DNA of 21,741 nt from JAGFIY01 sp964499285 (GTDB lineage Bacteria; Bacteroidota; Ignavibacteria; Ignavibacteriales; Melioribacteraceae), in NCBI GenBank assembly GCA_964499285.1, contig CAZCLA010000046.1, positions 1 to 21,741 of the forward strand. The letters run 5' to 3'. Under the pieces are notes generated by a model that searched no databases, was not told where the DNA came from, and worked only from the letters and a program-made list of their open reading frames with translations. Made by a program: the position numbers and the translations under genes. Below are positions 10,095-17,324 of the stretch, one piece after another. Within the stretch, counting starts at the first letter, position 1. Each line of letters opens with the position of its first letter.

Positions 10095-10495
10095 AATTAA
10101 TCTATATACATTATCTATGTTGTAATAAGGATTTTTTAAATAATCATACATCTCTTCCGTATAGTTAGTATGCAAGTTGATATTTCATTAAATCATTGCC
10201 TTTAGTTTAACATTTAAGTAAGATAATATAATTTTCATTTCCCCCATAAACTGTTGTAGAAGAAGTATTTAGTAACTTCATTTTTGTTTGGCACATAAAA
10301 TGAGTAAACCCATTCAAACAGTTAACAACTAACTCAAAACATCCCGGCGACAAACTGCTATTTATGATATTGAGAGAATATGAATTCGTTCAGAATAAAA
10401 TAAATCCATTCAAAATTTGAGTATATTTCTTTCTCATAATTCGCTTCTTTTTAATATTATTTGCTACAGAACTTTCATAGATGTGAATTTTATAA
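10095..10495. other. non-coding AT-rich region upstream of the threonine-synthase-like gene
   Basis: About 400 bp without a supportable gene. Reading frames here are short and have no ribosome site. The promoter of the three-gene run starting at 10496 must lie here, but I cannot identify one. I found no FNR-type palindrome like the one upstream of the DUF6448-like gene. Confidence 0.5.
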
Positions 10496-11746
10496 ATGGA
10501 AAAATATTACTACAAATGCACAAACTGTTACGAGACTTTTTCTGCCGAAAAAATTGAGAAAGAGTCTATATATCTTTGTCCCGAATGTGGTGAAAGCAAA
10601 AAGAATTCTCCGCTCAAAGGAATTCTTACGGTTGAATACGATTATGAGAAGTTGAAAAAGATATATACCAAGGAAAATTTCCTCCGATTAACCGCCGGAC
10701 AAATTTGGTTATACTCCCATCTTTGGCCTGTAGATTTTAATAAGATTAATAAAGATGATTTGGAAAAATTATCTCTGCCATCAAATCAAATTTTGAAATA
10801 CTTGATTGACGGAAGAGAATTATATTTCCAAGATGAAACTAGAAATCCCACATATTCATATAAAGATCGTGCATCAATTATAGTAGCGCTCAAGGCAAAA
10901 GAACTTGGAATAAAAGAGATTACAGCCGCATCAACCGGCAATGCCGGTTCATCTTTAGCGGGAATTTGTGCCCGACTCGGAATCACTTCTCACATCTTTA
11001 TACCAAAAAACATTCCGGAAGCTAAGCGAATCCAAATTCAATCCTACGGTGCAAATATTTATTTGGTTGACGGCAATTACGATCAAGCTTTTGATTTGTG
11101 TTTAGAAGTTTCCAAAAAAAATAATTGGTATAATCGTAACACCGCCTACAATCCATTATCAATTGAGGGAAAGAAATCCGCAGCATTTGATATTTATCTT
11201 AATACAAAAGGAAAACTGCCCGATTATATTTTTGTGCCTGTTGGTGATGGTGTGATCATTGGCGGAATTTACAAAGGATTCCTCGAGTTAGAAAAACTTA
11301 AGTTGATCGATAAGCTTCCAAAGTTGGTTGCAGTGCAAGCTGAAGGAAGCAGCGCAGTCATAGATTACATCGCATCAGAAACCTTTAAATTTAAACCGGC
11401 AAAAACAATTGCAGACAGTATAAGCGCCGGCGCTCCACGAAACCTTTACTTAGCTTCAAAAGCAGTAAAAGAAACAAGTGGTTTTGGTATTAAAGTAAGT
11501 GATGATGAAATACTAACTGCTCAAAAACAACTGGCACATAAAACGGGTTTATTGGTTGAACCATCGTGCGCATCGACATATGCTGCATATAAAAAAGAGG
11601 AAAGCAATATAGAAGAAAATAAAAAAGTAATGCTGCTTTTAACAGGAAGCGGCTTAAAGGATTTTGCTTCTCTTAAAAAATGGAATAATGAGCCGAAACC
11701 AAAAAGTGATGTTGAGTGGATAAATTTTCTGATAAAAGAGAATTAA
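10496..11746 (+). CDS. threonine-synthase-like PLP-dependent enzyme with N-terminal zinc ribbon
   Basis: The protein is 416 aa, a fold-type II PLP enzyme of the threonine synthase family (O-phosphohomoserine to threonine, if canonical). The N-terminus is a zinc ribbon with Cys8, Cys11, Cys28 and Cys31, seen in many threonine synthases. The Schiff-base lysine is Lys123 in SYKDRAS. The substrate loop is STGNAGSS at about 146-153. The cofactor-phosphate loop is VGDGVIIGGIYKG at about 249-261. Canonical threonine synthases usually have an Asn-rich GNAGN-type loop there, so the substrate could differ. No homoserine pathway genes are adjacent. It is 3 bp upstream of a MobA/MocA-like gene, which itself overlaps a Crp/Fnr gene, so the three are likely one operon. 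The ATG has no clear Shine-Dalgarno sequence, but it gives the complete zinc ribbon. Confidence 0.8.
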   Translation: MEKYYYKCTNCYETFSAEKIEKESIYLCPECGESKKNSPLKGILTVEYDYEKLKKIYTKENFLRLTAGQIWLYSHLWPVDFNKINKDDLEKLSLPSNQILKYLIDGRELYFQDETRNPTYSYKDRASIIVALKAKELGIKEITAASTGNAGSSLAGICARLGITSHIFIPKNIPEAKRIQIQSYGANIYLVDGNYDQAFDLCLEVSKKNNWYNRNTAYNPLSIEGKKSAAFDIYLNTKGKLPDYIFVPVGDGVIIGGIYKGFLELEKLKLIDKLPKLVAVQAEGSSAVIDYIASETFKFKPAKTIADSISAGAPRNLYLASKAVKETSGFGIKVSDDEILTAQKQLAHKTGLLVEPSCASTYAAYKKEESNIEENKKVMLLLTGSGLKDFASLKKWNNEPKPKSDVEWINFLIKEN

Positions 11747-11749
11747 AAT

Positions 11750-12355
11750 ATGCACTCTTCTATCACCGGAATTATTTTATGTGCAGGTCTATCCGGAAGA
11801 ATGAACTCTTTCAAACCCTTGCTTAAGTTAAACAGTAACAAAACATTCATTCAAAGCATTGTCGATAAACTTAACCAAGTTTGCGATGAAGTTATTATAG
11901 TAACAGGATTCAAAAGTAAAGAAATAGAAAATAATTTATTTGAAATCGAGAATAAGGAAAAGATTAAATTCGTTTTTAATAACAATTATAAATCCGGAAT
12001 GTTCACTTCACTCCGGACAGGTTTAACAGAATCTAACACTAAATGGAATCTTTATCACTTTATTGATCAACCGGGGTTAGCGCATAATTTTTATACCGAT
12101 TTTATCAAACAGATCGATGATGAATTTAATTGGATTCAACCAACAAATAATAAAAGAAAGGGACATCCTATTCTGTTTGATACTCAAGTAAGAGAGTTGA
12201 TTTTGAGATCGAACGATAACACAACATTACGAGATGTCTCAATGTATAAATCTATTAAAAAGAAATTTTGGGAATGCGATACAGAATTGATTTTTCAGGA
12301 TATTGATACGCTAAATGATTTTAAACAACTTAAAAACTCTTATGAACAAACTTGA
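11750..12355 (+). CDS. MobA/MocA-like nucleotidyltransferase
   Basis: The protein is 201 aa, of the family that transfers CMP or GMP to molybdopterin cofactors, or acts as a sugar-phosphate nucleotidyltransferase. The N-terminal nucleotide-binding loop is visible as ILCAGLSGRMNSFKPLLKL (residues about 9-27). Family members normally have Gly after Arg-Met, whereas this one has Asn. Further family signatures are the GMFTSLRTGL segment, an acidic DQP metal motif, and KGHPILF, which is typical of MocA (molybdenum cofactor cytidylyltransferase). The gene begins 3 bp after the PLP-enzyme stop, and its end overlaps the regulator start by 14 bp, so translation is probably coupled. No molybdoenzyme is visible in the window, so the cofactor role is inferred from family only. 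Confidence 0.78.
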   Translation: MHSSITGIILCAGLSGRMNSFKPLLKLNSNKTFIQSIVDKLNQVCDEVIIVTGFKSKEIENNLFEIENKEKIKFVFNNNYKSGMFTSLRTGLTESNTKWNLYHFIDQPGLAHNFYTDFIKQIDDEFNWIQPTNNKRKGHPILFDTQVRELILRSNDNTTLRDVSMYKSIKKKFWECDTELIFQDIDTLNDFKQLKNSYEQT

Positions 12356-13034
12356 TAACTATGAACCACTTAGGGAATTACCGATTTTTTCTGAGTTGTC
12401 TATTGAACAGCTGCAAGATATTTCCGAAATAAGCACACTCCGAAACTTTCAAAAAGGTGAAAATCTTTTTAGAGAAGGGGACCTTTACCGTGGTTTTTAC
12501 ATATTGCTTAAAGGTTCAATAAAAGTTTATGACTTAAAAATTGACGGAAAGGAAACAGTTATTCATATCGTAAAACCAGTAAATATTTTTGCAGATATAC
12601 CTCTTTTCGAAGGGAAGGATTATCCTGTAAATGCCAATGCGCTGGAAGAAAGTCTTACATTATTTGTCCCAAAAGAAAAATTCATCAACCTTATTAAAGA
12701 GCATTCCGAATTGTCTCTTAAAATGCTTGCCGGCTTTGCAAAAAGAATGAGGGCTCTCGTAAAACAAATAGAGAATCTATCATCAAAAGGTGTTATTAAC
12801 AGATTAGCTCAATATCTTATAAAAGAGATCTATAAAAACGGCACGGAAAATCATCCGGAACCTTTCATTAAGTTGACCATTCCCAAATCCGTAGTTGCTT
12901 CGTACATTGGGACTATAACCGAAACTTTTTCAAGAACATTGAATAAACTACAGACAGACGATATTATTAGAGTTCAAGGAAAGAGAATTATTGTAAAAAA
13001 TCTAGCAGTACTCAAAAAACTAGCTGAAGAGTAA
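12342..13034 (+). CDS. Crp/Fnr-family transcription regulator, cysteine-free (DNR/NnrR-like candidate)
   Basis: The protein is 230 aa. A cyclic-nucleotide-binding-like beta-roll occupies about residues 13-115 (FQKGENLFREGD, GFYILLKGSIKVY), followed by a long dimer helix (about 118-147). A winged helix-turn-helix comes next (about 180-204: KSVVASYIGTITETFSRTL). The recognition helix carries Glu194, Ser197 and Arg198, the same E-x-x-S-R spacing with which FNR reads TTGAT/GTCAA-type half-sites. The protein has no cysteine at all, so it cannot hold an FNR iron-sulfur cluster. With norZ and ric nearby, a heme/NO-sensing DNR or NnrR-type role fits best, but this is inference. I chose the ATG at 12342, which overlaps the previous gene by 14 bp. 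An ATG at 12315 would add nine residues and a larger overlap. Confidence 0.85.
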   Translation: MNKLDNYEPLRELPIFSELSIEQLQDISEISTLRNFQKGENLFREGDLYRGFYILLKGSIKVYDLKIDGKETVIHIVKPVNIFADIPLFEGKDYPVNANALEESLTLFVPKEKFINLIKEHSELSLKMLAGFAKRMRALVKQIENLSSKGVINRLAQYLIKEIYKNGTENHPEPFIKLTIPKSVVASYIGTITETFSRTLNKLQTDDIIRVQGKRIIVKNLAVLKKLAEE

Positions 13035-13057
13035 ACCATCCGAAAAAATCAGTTTAT

Positions 13058-13071
13058 CTGACTTAAGTCAA
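13058..13071 (+). promoter_or_regulatory. FNR/DNR-type operator upstream of the DUF6448-like gene
   Basis: CTGACTTAAGTCAA matches the FNR/DNR consensus TTGAC-N4-GTCAA at nine of ten defined positions and contains the perfect 12-bp palindrome TGACTTAAGTCA. A TATATTGC element at 13094-13101 would place a start site near 13106, putting the operator centre at about -41.5, the class II activator position. There is no TTTG/TTG -33 element, as expected for an activator-dependent promoter. The start-site position is inferred. Confidence 0.65.
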
Positions 13072-13132
13072 GGTAATAGCTTTCTCCAAATTATATATTG
13101 CTTTTGAAACAAAAAAATTTGGAGGAAATAAA

Positions 13133-13738
13133 ATGACAGTAGCAACAAATCTTAAAAAAACATCGGTATTAATCTTTTTCTTCTTTCTATTGTCCTTTAG
13201 TAATTCACATGCACATTGTGATTCGGTTAATGGACCGGTAGTAATGGCAGCTAAGAAAACACTTGAAACAGGGAACCTGAACTATGTGTTTATTTGGATT
13301 AATCCAGAAAATGAAAAAGAAATTAAACATTTGTATGAAAAAATCATGAAAGTAAGAGAACTTAATGAAGATGTTCGAGAGCTGGTGGACTTGTATTTTT
13401 ACGAAACGGTTGTAAGAGTCCATCGCATGAGCGAAGGAGTTGGCTATACCGGATTGAAATTTGAAGATTTCGACCCTTCGGAAGGGATTAAAGCAGCTGA
13501 CAAAGCAATCGAAATGAATTCCGTCGATAAATTGTTAGTACATTTAAGTGATGAAGTTCAAACCGAACGAGTAAATCATTATTTTACTGATCTTCAGACT
13601 AAAAGAAATTTTGATATTGATGACATTAGCGCTGGCAGAGAATATGTCGCGGCTTATGTTCATTTTATACATTTCGTTGAAGAATTATTTGAAGGCGGCG
13701 TTAATGAACACAATCATAATGAAACTCACAAACACTAA
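13133..13738 (+). CDS. exported DUF6448-like protein with predicted N-terminal His-Cys-Asp
   Basis: The protein is 201 aa with a strong ribosome site (GGAGG). A signal peptide (residues 1-27) ends in SNSHA, so signal peptidase I would cut to give a mature N-terminus of HCDSVNGPV. The rest is mostly helical and charged. It includes ETVVRVHRMSEGVGYTGLK at about 91-109, which I recognise from DUF6448 proteins, and ends in a His-rich tail (HNHNETHKH). The only cysteine is Cys29, the second mature residue. An N-terminal amine, imidazole and thiolate side by side, plus a His tail, suggest a bound metal. Ni-superoxide dismutase starts HCDLPCG, but the second ligand cysteine is Asn here. The upstream operator links it to the nitric-oxide genes, and the cupin follows 18 bp downstream. 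The family has no function known to me, so any enzymatic role is speculative. Confidence 0.8.
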   Translation: MTVATNLKKTSVLIFFFFLLSFSNSHAHCDSVNGPVVMAAKKTLETGNLNYVFIWINPENEKEIKHLYEKIMKVRELNEDVRELVDLYFYETVVRVHRMSEGVGYTGLKFEDFDPSEGIKAADKAIEMNSVDKLLVHLSDEVQTERVNHYFTDLQTKRNFDIDDISAGREYVAAYVHFIHFVEELFEGGVNEHNHNETHKH

Positions 13739-13756
13739 CAGAAAATTACAGGATAA

Positions 13757-14092
13757 ATGATGGAACAGAATAAGTTCAATGAAGAAATTAAGGTAAGTAA
13801 AGTCGGTGAAATAATTGATTATCAACCGGGTGGAATTGTAAGCAGACAAATCATCAAGAAGCAGAATGGTAATTTGACATACTTTGCTTTCGATAAAAAT
13901 GAATCACTTTCAGAACATACTTCGCCGTATGAAGCAGTTGTGAATATTATCGAAGGTGAGATGGAGATCACGATTGGAGGCGATCCGTTCATAGTAAAAG
14001 CAAATGAAATGATCTTACTGCCTGCAAACATTCCTCATGGACTTGTTGCGAAGACAAAAACTAAAATGATTTTGACAATGATTAAATCATAG
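13757..14092 (+). CDS. small single-domain cupin
   Basis: The protein is 111 aa, one conserved beta-barrel cupin domain. Motif 1 includes SEHTSPYEAVVNIIEGE, with His54 and Glu59 as possible metal ligands. Motif 2 includes LLPANIPHGL, with His94 as the usual last ligand. It has fewer histidines in motif 1 than classical cupins, so metal binding is possible but not certain. There is no signal peptide, so the protein should be cytoplasmic. The start could be ATG 13757 or the directly following ATG at 13760, and the difference is one residue. It is 18 bp downstream of the DUF6448-like gene and probably shares its promoter, which places it in the nitric-oxide response. Small cupins of this kind are usually sensors, isomerases or dioxygenase-like proteins, and nothing here discriminates among these. 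Confidence 0.85.
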   Translation: MMEQNKFNEEIKVSKVGEIIDYQPGGIVSRQIIKKQNGNLTYFAFDKNESLSEHTSPYEAVVNIIEGEMEITIGGDPFIVKANEMILLPANIPHGLVAKTKTKMILTMIKS

Positions 14093-14132
14093 ATTTTATT
14101 TAGATAAATCTTACCGCTGAAGTAATAATAAT

Positions 14133-14175
14133 AACCCCGACCCTAATTATTATATCAAATTGGATCGGGGTTTAT
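14133..14175. terminator. bidirectional terminator between cupin and norZ
   Basis: AACCCCGA (14133-14140) pairs with TCGGGGTT (14165-14172) around a 24-base AT-rich spacer. T-rich sequence follows on both strands. It lies between convergent genes (cupin stop 14092, norZ stop 14218) and can end transcription from both sides. Confidence 0.8.
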
Positions 14176-14217
14176 TTCTTCCCCAAAATTATCACTGCTT
14201 TCAACAATCATTGAAAT

Positions 14218-16458
14218 TTATTCGTTTTCCGTCTGCTCTGAGTTTTTCTTCAAAGAACGCCCGGTCGATAATCCAACAATAAATATAAACAATGCTATCG
14301 CCCCAATCGCAAAAATTGTATCGCCGAATGCTCTTGTCCATCTTATTGTTTCCATTACTCCAGTTTGTAAAAACTCAGCACTTCTTGCATACCAGTATCC
14401 GTATTTTACCGAAGCCCAAGTCTGCATTAAACCAACCGGAAGAACGCTGAAGACAACCATCGCAAAGAGCCCGAAGTTAATTGTCCAAAACGAAAACTTG
14501 AGAGTTTTCTCTTTCCACTCTTCTTTCGGTCTCAATGCACGCAAGCTGAACAACATTAAACCAATTCCGAGCATACCATAAACACCGAATAGTGCCGCAT
14601 GTCCGTGAACAGGAGTTGTATTTAAACCTTGCATGTAATAAAGTGCAATCGGCGGATTAATCATAAATCCGAATAGACCTGCGCCGAGCATATTCCAAAA
14701 TGCAACGGAGATAAAAAAGTAAATAGGCCATTTGTATTTTACTACCCACTCTTTTGTTTTGGAAAGTTTATAATTTTCAACGGCTTCGTAACCGACAAAA
14801 ATTAAAGGCACAACTTCAAGCGCACTGAAAACCGATCCAAGTGCCAACACATAAACGGGTGTACCGGAAAAATATAAGTGGTGAAGTGTTCCGATAATTC
14901 CGCCGGATAAAAATATTGTTGATGCGAGCACAGTCGCTGTTCCTGCTGTTTTAATACTGATCAATTTCATTCGAGCAAAAAGGAATGCAATTGCGACTGT
15001 TGCAAATACTTCAAAGAAACCTTCCACCCAAAGGTGAACGACCCACCATCGCCAATATTCGGCAATTGCCAAGTTGGTTGTTTTTCCGTAACCGAGTGCC
15101 GCTCCGTAAAAGCCGGCTATTGCAATTATTGAAATAAGAAATAAAGTTAAGATTGGTTTTTGCTCGTCGTTCTTTTTAAGTGCAGGCATAATTGAACGCG
15201 CCATTAAAAATAGCCACAAGAATAATCCAATTAATAATGCAATTTGGAAAAATCTTCCGAGGTCAATGTACTCATAGCCACTATGACCGAAATAAAACCA
15301 AACATCTCCTTCGAGATAACCTTTTACGCTTAACCATTGTCCCGCCATTGAACCAAGCACGACAACCAGCAATGCGCCGAATAAAATATTAACGCCGAGT
15401 CTTTGTCCCTTCGGTTCAACACCGCTGACTGAAGGTCCAATGTATAAACCGGCTGCGAGCCAGGCGGTTGCAATCCAAAATATTCCAAGCTGTGTGTGCC
15501 AAGTTCTCGAAACACTATATGGCAGAATTTCGGAAAGTGGAATACCGTAAAAACCATTCCCTTCAACGCCGTAATGTGCGGTAATTACTCCTAAGATTAT
15601 CTGCAGTAAAAATAATCCGGATACAACCCAAAAATATTTTACGACTGCTTTCTGCGATGGAGTGGCGGTAGTATAAAGAAGCGGATCATCTTTAGGAACA
15701 TCTTCAAACTCCTCTTCTTTTCTCTGCGATGCGTAAAACCAAGCCATCCCCGCAATGCCGGCGAGAAGTAAAATAATACTGACGCCCGTCCAAACAACCG
15801 TCTCGCTAGTTGGTTTATTGTTGATTAATTCTTCGTGCGGCCAGTTACTTGTGTAAGTTAATTCTTCTCCCGGTCTGTTTGCTGCTGCAGCCCATGAACT
15901 CCAGAAAAAGAATCCGCTCATTAAACGAATTTTATTCTCATCAGTTATAGTGTTTTTAGGAATTGCGTATTCTTCTTTTCCTTCCTTAAATAACTTTGTA
16001 TAATACTGGGTATTGGCTTTAATGGCTTCTGCACGAACCGGTTCAACGATCAAAATCTTTGTCGATTCATCATATCGATTGGCTTTCATTAAGTCGGTAA
16101 GCCGGGCTTTTAGTTTTCCTTGCGCCTCTTCGTTTATATTTTCGAAATCATTTCCGTATTCGCCATTTGCCCAAGTATCTAAAATAAAGACGGCTTCGCG
16201 GTGCAGCCAGTCGGCAGTCCAATCGGGTGCAACATAGCTGCCGTGACCCCAGACAGAACCAACTTCCATTCCGCCCATTGCCTGCCAAACATTTTGCCCT
16301 GCGCTGATTTCACCTTTGTCAAATATTACTTCGCCGTTTTCCGAAACAACTTTCTCCATTATCGGCGGTGCTTTTTGATAGATTTTAACACCGATATATC
16401 CCAATACTGCAAATGAAATAACAATAACGACTGTAAAGCCAATCCAATATTTTTTCAT
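14218..16458 (-). CDS. norZ: quinol-dependent nitric oxide reductase (qNOR)
   Basis: The protein is 746 aa, an integral membrane heme-copper-oxidase-family enzyme that reduces 2 NO to N2O using quinol. The qNOR layout is complete: a first membrane helix (about 5-25), a periplasmic cytochrome-c-like domain without CxxCH heme motif (about 30-215, with GHGSYVAPDWTADWLHRE at 71-87), then the multi-helix NorB core. Likely ligands are His321 (SRTWHTQLG) for the low-spin heme, His475, His526 and His527 for the iron at FeB (HLWVEGFFE; GTLHHLYFSG), Glu479 and Glu483 nearby, and His618 and His620 (VHGHAALFG) for the two hemes. These intact residues favour a working reductase. The gene begins 10 bp after the ric stop with a strong AGGAG site, so ric and norZ form an operon. 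The lack of a NorC gene or heme-c motif fits the single-subunit type. Confidence 0.96.
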   Translation of the reverse strand: MKKYWIGFTVVIVISFAVLGYIGVKIYQKAPPIMEKVVSENGEVIFDKGEISAGQNVWQAMGGMEVGSVWGHGSYVAPDWTADWLHREAVFILDTWANGEYGNDFENINEEAQGKLKARLTDLMKANRYDESTKILIVEPVRAEAIKANTQYYTKLFKEGKEEYAIPKNTITDENKIRLMSGFFFWSSWAAAANRPGEELTYTSNWPHEELINNKPTSETVVWTGVSIILLLAGIAGMAWFYASQRKEEEFEDVPKDDPLLYTTATPSQKAVVKYFWVVSGLFLLQIILGVITAHYGVEGNGFYGIPLSEILPYSVSRTWHTQLGIFWIATAWLAAGLYIGPSVSGVEPKGQRLGVNILFGALLVVVLGSMAGQWLSVKGYLEGDVWFYFGHSGYEYIDLGRFFQIALLIGLFLWLFLMARSIMPALKKNDEQKPILTLFLISIIAIAGFYGAALGYGKTTNLAIAEYWRWWVVHLWVEGFFEVFATVAIAFLFARMKLISIKTAGTATVLASTIFLSGGIIGTLHHLYFSGTPVYVLALGSVFSALEVVPLIFVGYEAVENYKLSKTKEWVVKYKWPIYFFISVAFWNMLGAGLFGFMINPPIALYYMQGLNTTPVHGHAALFGVYGMLGIGLMLFSLRALRPKEEWKEKTLKFSFWTINFGLFAMVVFSVLPVGLMQTWASVKYGYWYARSAEFLQTGVMETIRWTRAFGDTIFAIGAIALFIFIVGLSTGRSLKKNSEQTENE

Positions 16459-16468
16459 TACTCTCCTC

Positions 16469-17098
16469 TTAGTTATTTATTAGTAACTCCTCTTCGAGTT
16501 TAATTGCTTTTGGAAATAGAATATTATTTTCTAAGTGAACGTGTATGTGCAAATCTTTTTCGAAGTCTTCTAATTCTTTATAAGTGAGTTTGAAAGTGTT
16601 GCATGCGTCTGCGGGCGGAGTAAAATTGTTTGACAATTCTCGTATTTTTTCCATAGCGCCGCCTGCGTTGGTGTGCTCGGCTTCCATTGCTTCGATAGGG
16701 TTTCTAACGGTTTTAAAACCGTTCATCTTCGGCCTTTCGTTGAATTTTCGGCAATCAACTAAATATCGGATTATGTGGAAAAGAATATTTTCCTCTTTGT
16801 GCATATGTGCATACATCTCTTCCGCCACATCTTCAAAAAGAGACTTAATATCNNNNNNNNNNNNNNNNNNNNNNNNNNNNNNNNNNNNNNNNNNNNNNNN
16901 NNNNNNNNNNNNNNNNNNNNNNNNNNNNNNNNNNNNNNNNNNNNNNNNNNNNGCGCAAGCTTCGCCGAGCGGACGGTTGCCCTTGCAGCAGAAATCGATT
17001 CCGTACTTTTCGAAAACATGTGCAGCTTTTATGTTTGATGTAAGTATGTCTTTTACAATTACTTGCTTTGGATCTATTTGAAATGTGTCGTTTAACAT
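16469..17098 (-). CDS. ric: iron-sulfur cluster repair di-iron protein (RIC/ScdA/YtfE), interrupted by an assembly gap
   Basis: The family repairs iron-sulfur clusters damaged by NO and oxidants using a hemerythrin-like di-iron centre in the cytoplasm. The N-terminal ScdA_N domain is clear: VFEKYGIDFCCKGNRPLGEA, with adjacent Cys37-Cys38. After the gap come three ligand helices: MYAHMHKEENILFHII, IEAMEAEHTNAGGAM, and LHIHVHLENNILFPKAI. About 70 residues of the usual 220-residue protein, including the first His ligand pair, fall in the gap, which is drawn with only 33 codons. Both sides read in the same frame. The start has an AGGAG site six bases away. It is the first gene of the ric-norZ operon, with a possible FNR/DNR box 60 bp upstream. 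This is a sequencing gap, not a broken gene. Confidence 0.92.
   Translation of the reverse strand: MLNDTFQIDPKQVIVKDILTSNIKAAHVFEKYGIDFCCKGNRPLGEACXXXXXXXXXXXXXXXXXXXXXXXXXXXXXXXXXXDIKSLFEDVAEEMYAHMHKEENILFHIIRYLVDCRKFNERPKMNGFKTVRNPIEAMEAEHTNAGGAMEKIRELSNNFTPPADACNTFKLTYKELEDFEKDLHIHVHLENNILFPKAIKLEEELLINN
16853..16952. other. scaffold gap of 100 N inside ric
   Basis: Exactly 100 undetermined bases, a placeholder. By comparison with E. coli YtfE, whose sequence I recall, about 70 residues (about 210 bases) should separate the flanking conserved blocks, so the true gap is probably near twice the drawn size. Confidence 0.95.
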
Positions 17099-17157
17099 TT
17101 TTCGCTCCTTTTTTTGATTGTTATTTATGAGATAATTTTTTAATAATATTCTGATGT

Positions 17158-17171
17158 CTTATTAAAGTCAA
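17158..17171 (-). promoter_or_regulatory. candidate degenerate FNR/DNR-type operator upstream of ric
   Basis: On the minus strand the site reads TTGACTTTAATAAG. Its left half-site is a perfect TTGAC and its right half matches only two of five. It is identical at 11 of 14 positions to the strong box at 13058-13071. The box edge to ATG distance is 59 bp here and 61 bp there. A start site placed 41.5 bp from the centre gives leaders of about 25 and 27 bases. I cannot see a convincing -7 element here, so this is weaker than the first site. Confidence 0.4.
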
Positions 17172-17324
17172 AAAAAAGCCACAAGTATCGAAACGTTATA
17201 AACAGAACTATAATTCTGATTATAATATATGCATAATAAGATACGATGTCAAATTAACTAGGTTGAACACTTGTGATTCGTTTTCGTGAGGGTTTGATCT
17301 AGAGCAATAGTCGGTCTGCCGGGT

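Noticed and set aside
10461..10655. 64-residue plus-strand frame overlapping the start of the PLP enzyme
   Set aside because: It overlaps the zinc ribbon coding sequence in another frame and has no ribosome site or recognisable feature.
12315..12341. ATG at 12315 as the start of the Crp/Fnr gene
   Set aside because: It would extend the overlap with the MobA/MocA-like gene to 41 bp and add nine residues that are just an out-of-frame reading of its conserved end. ATG 12342 is more likely.
13133..13220. Lipoprotein signal for the DUF6448-like protein (Cys29)
   Set aside because: The residue before Cys29 is His, and the lipobox pattern (Leu-x-Gly/Ala-Cys) is absent. A signal peptidase I site before His28 fits better.
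14218..16458. Nitric oxide dismutase instead of nitric oxide reductase
   Set aside because: The FeB histidines, both glutamates of the HLWVEGFFE segment and the heme ligands are intact, so an ordinary quinol NO reductase is the simpler reading. Subtle quinol-site changes cannot be excluded by eye.
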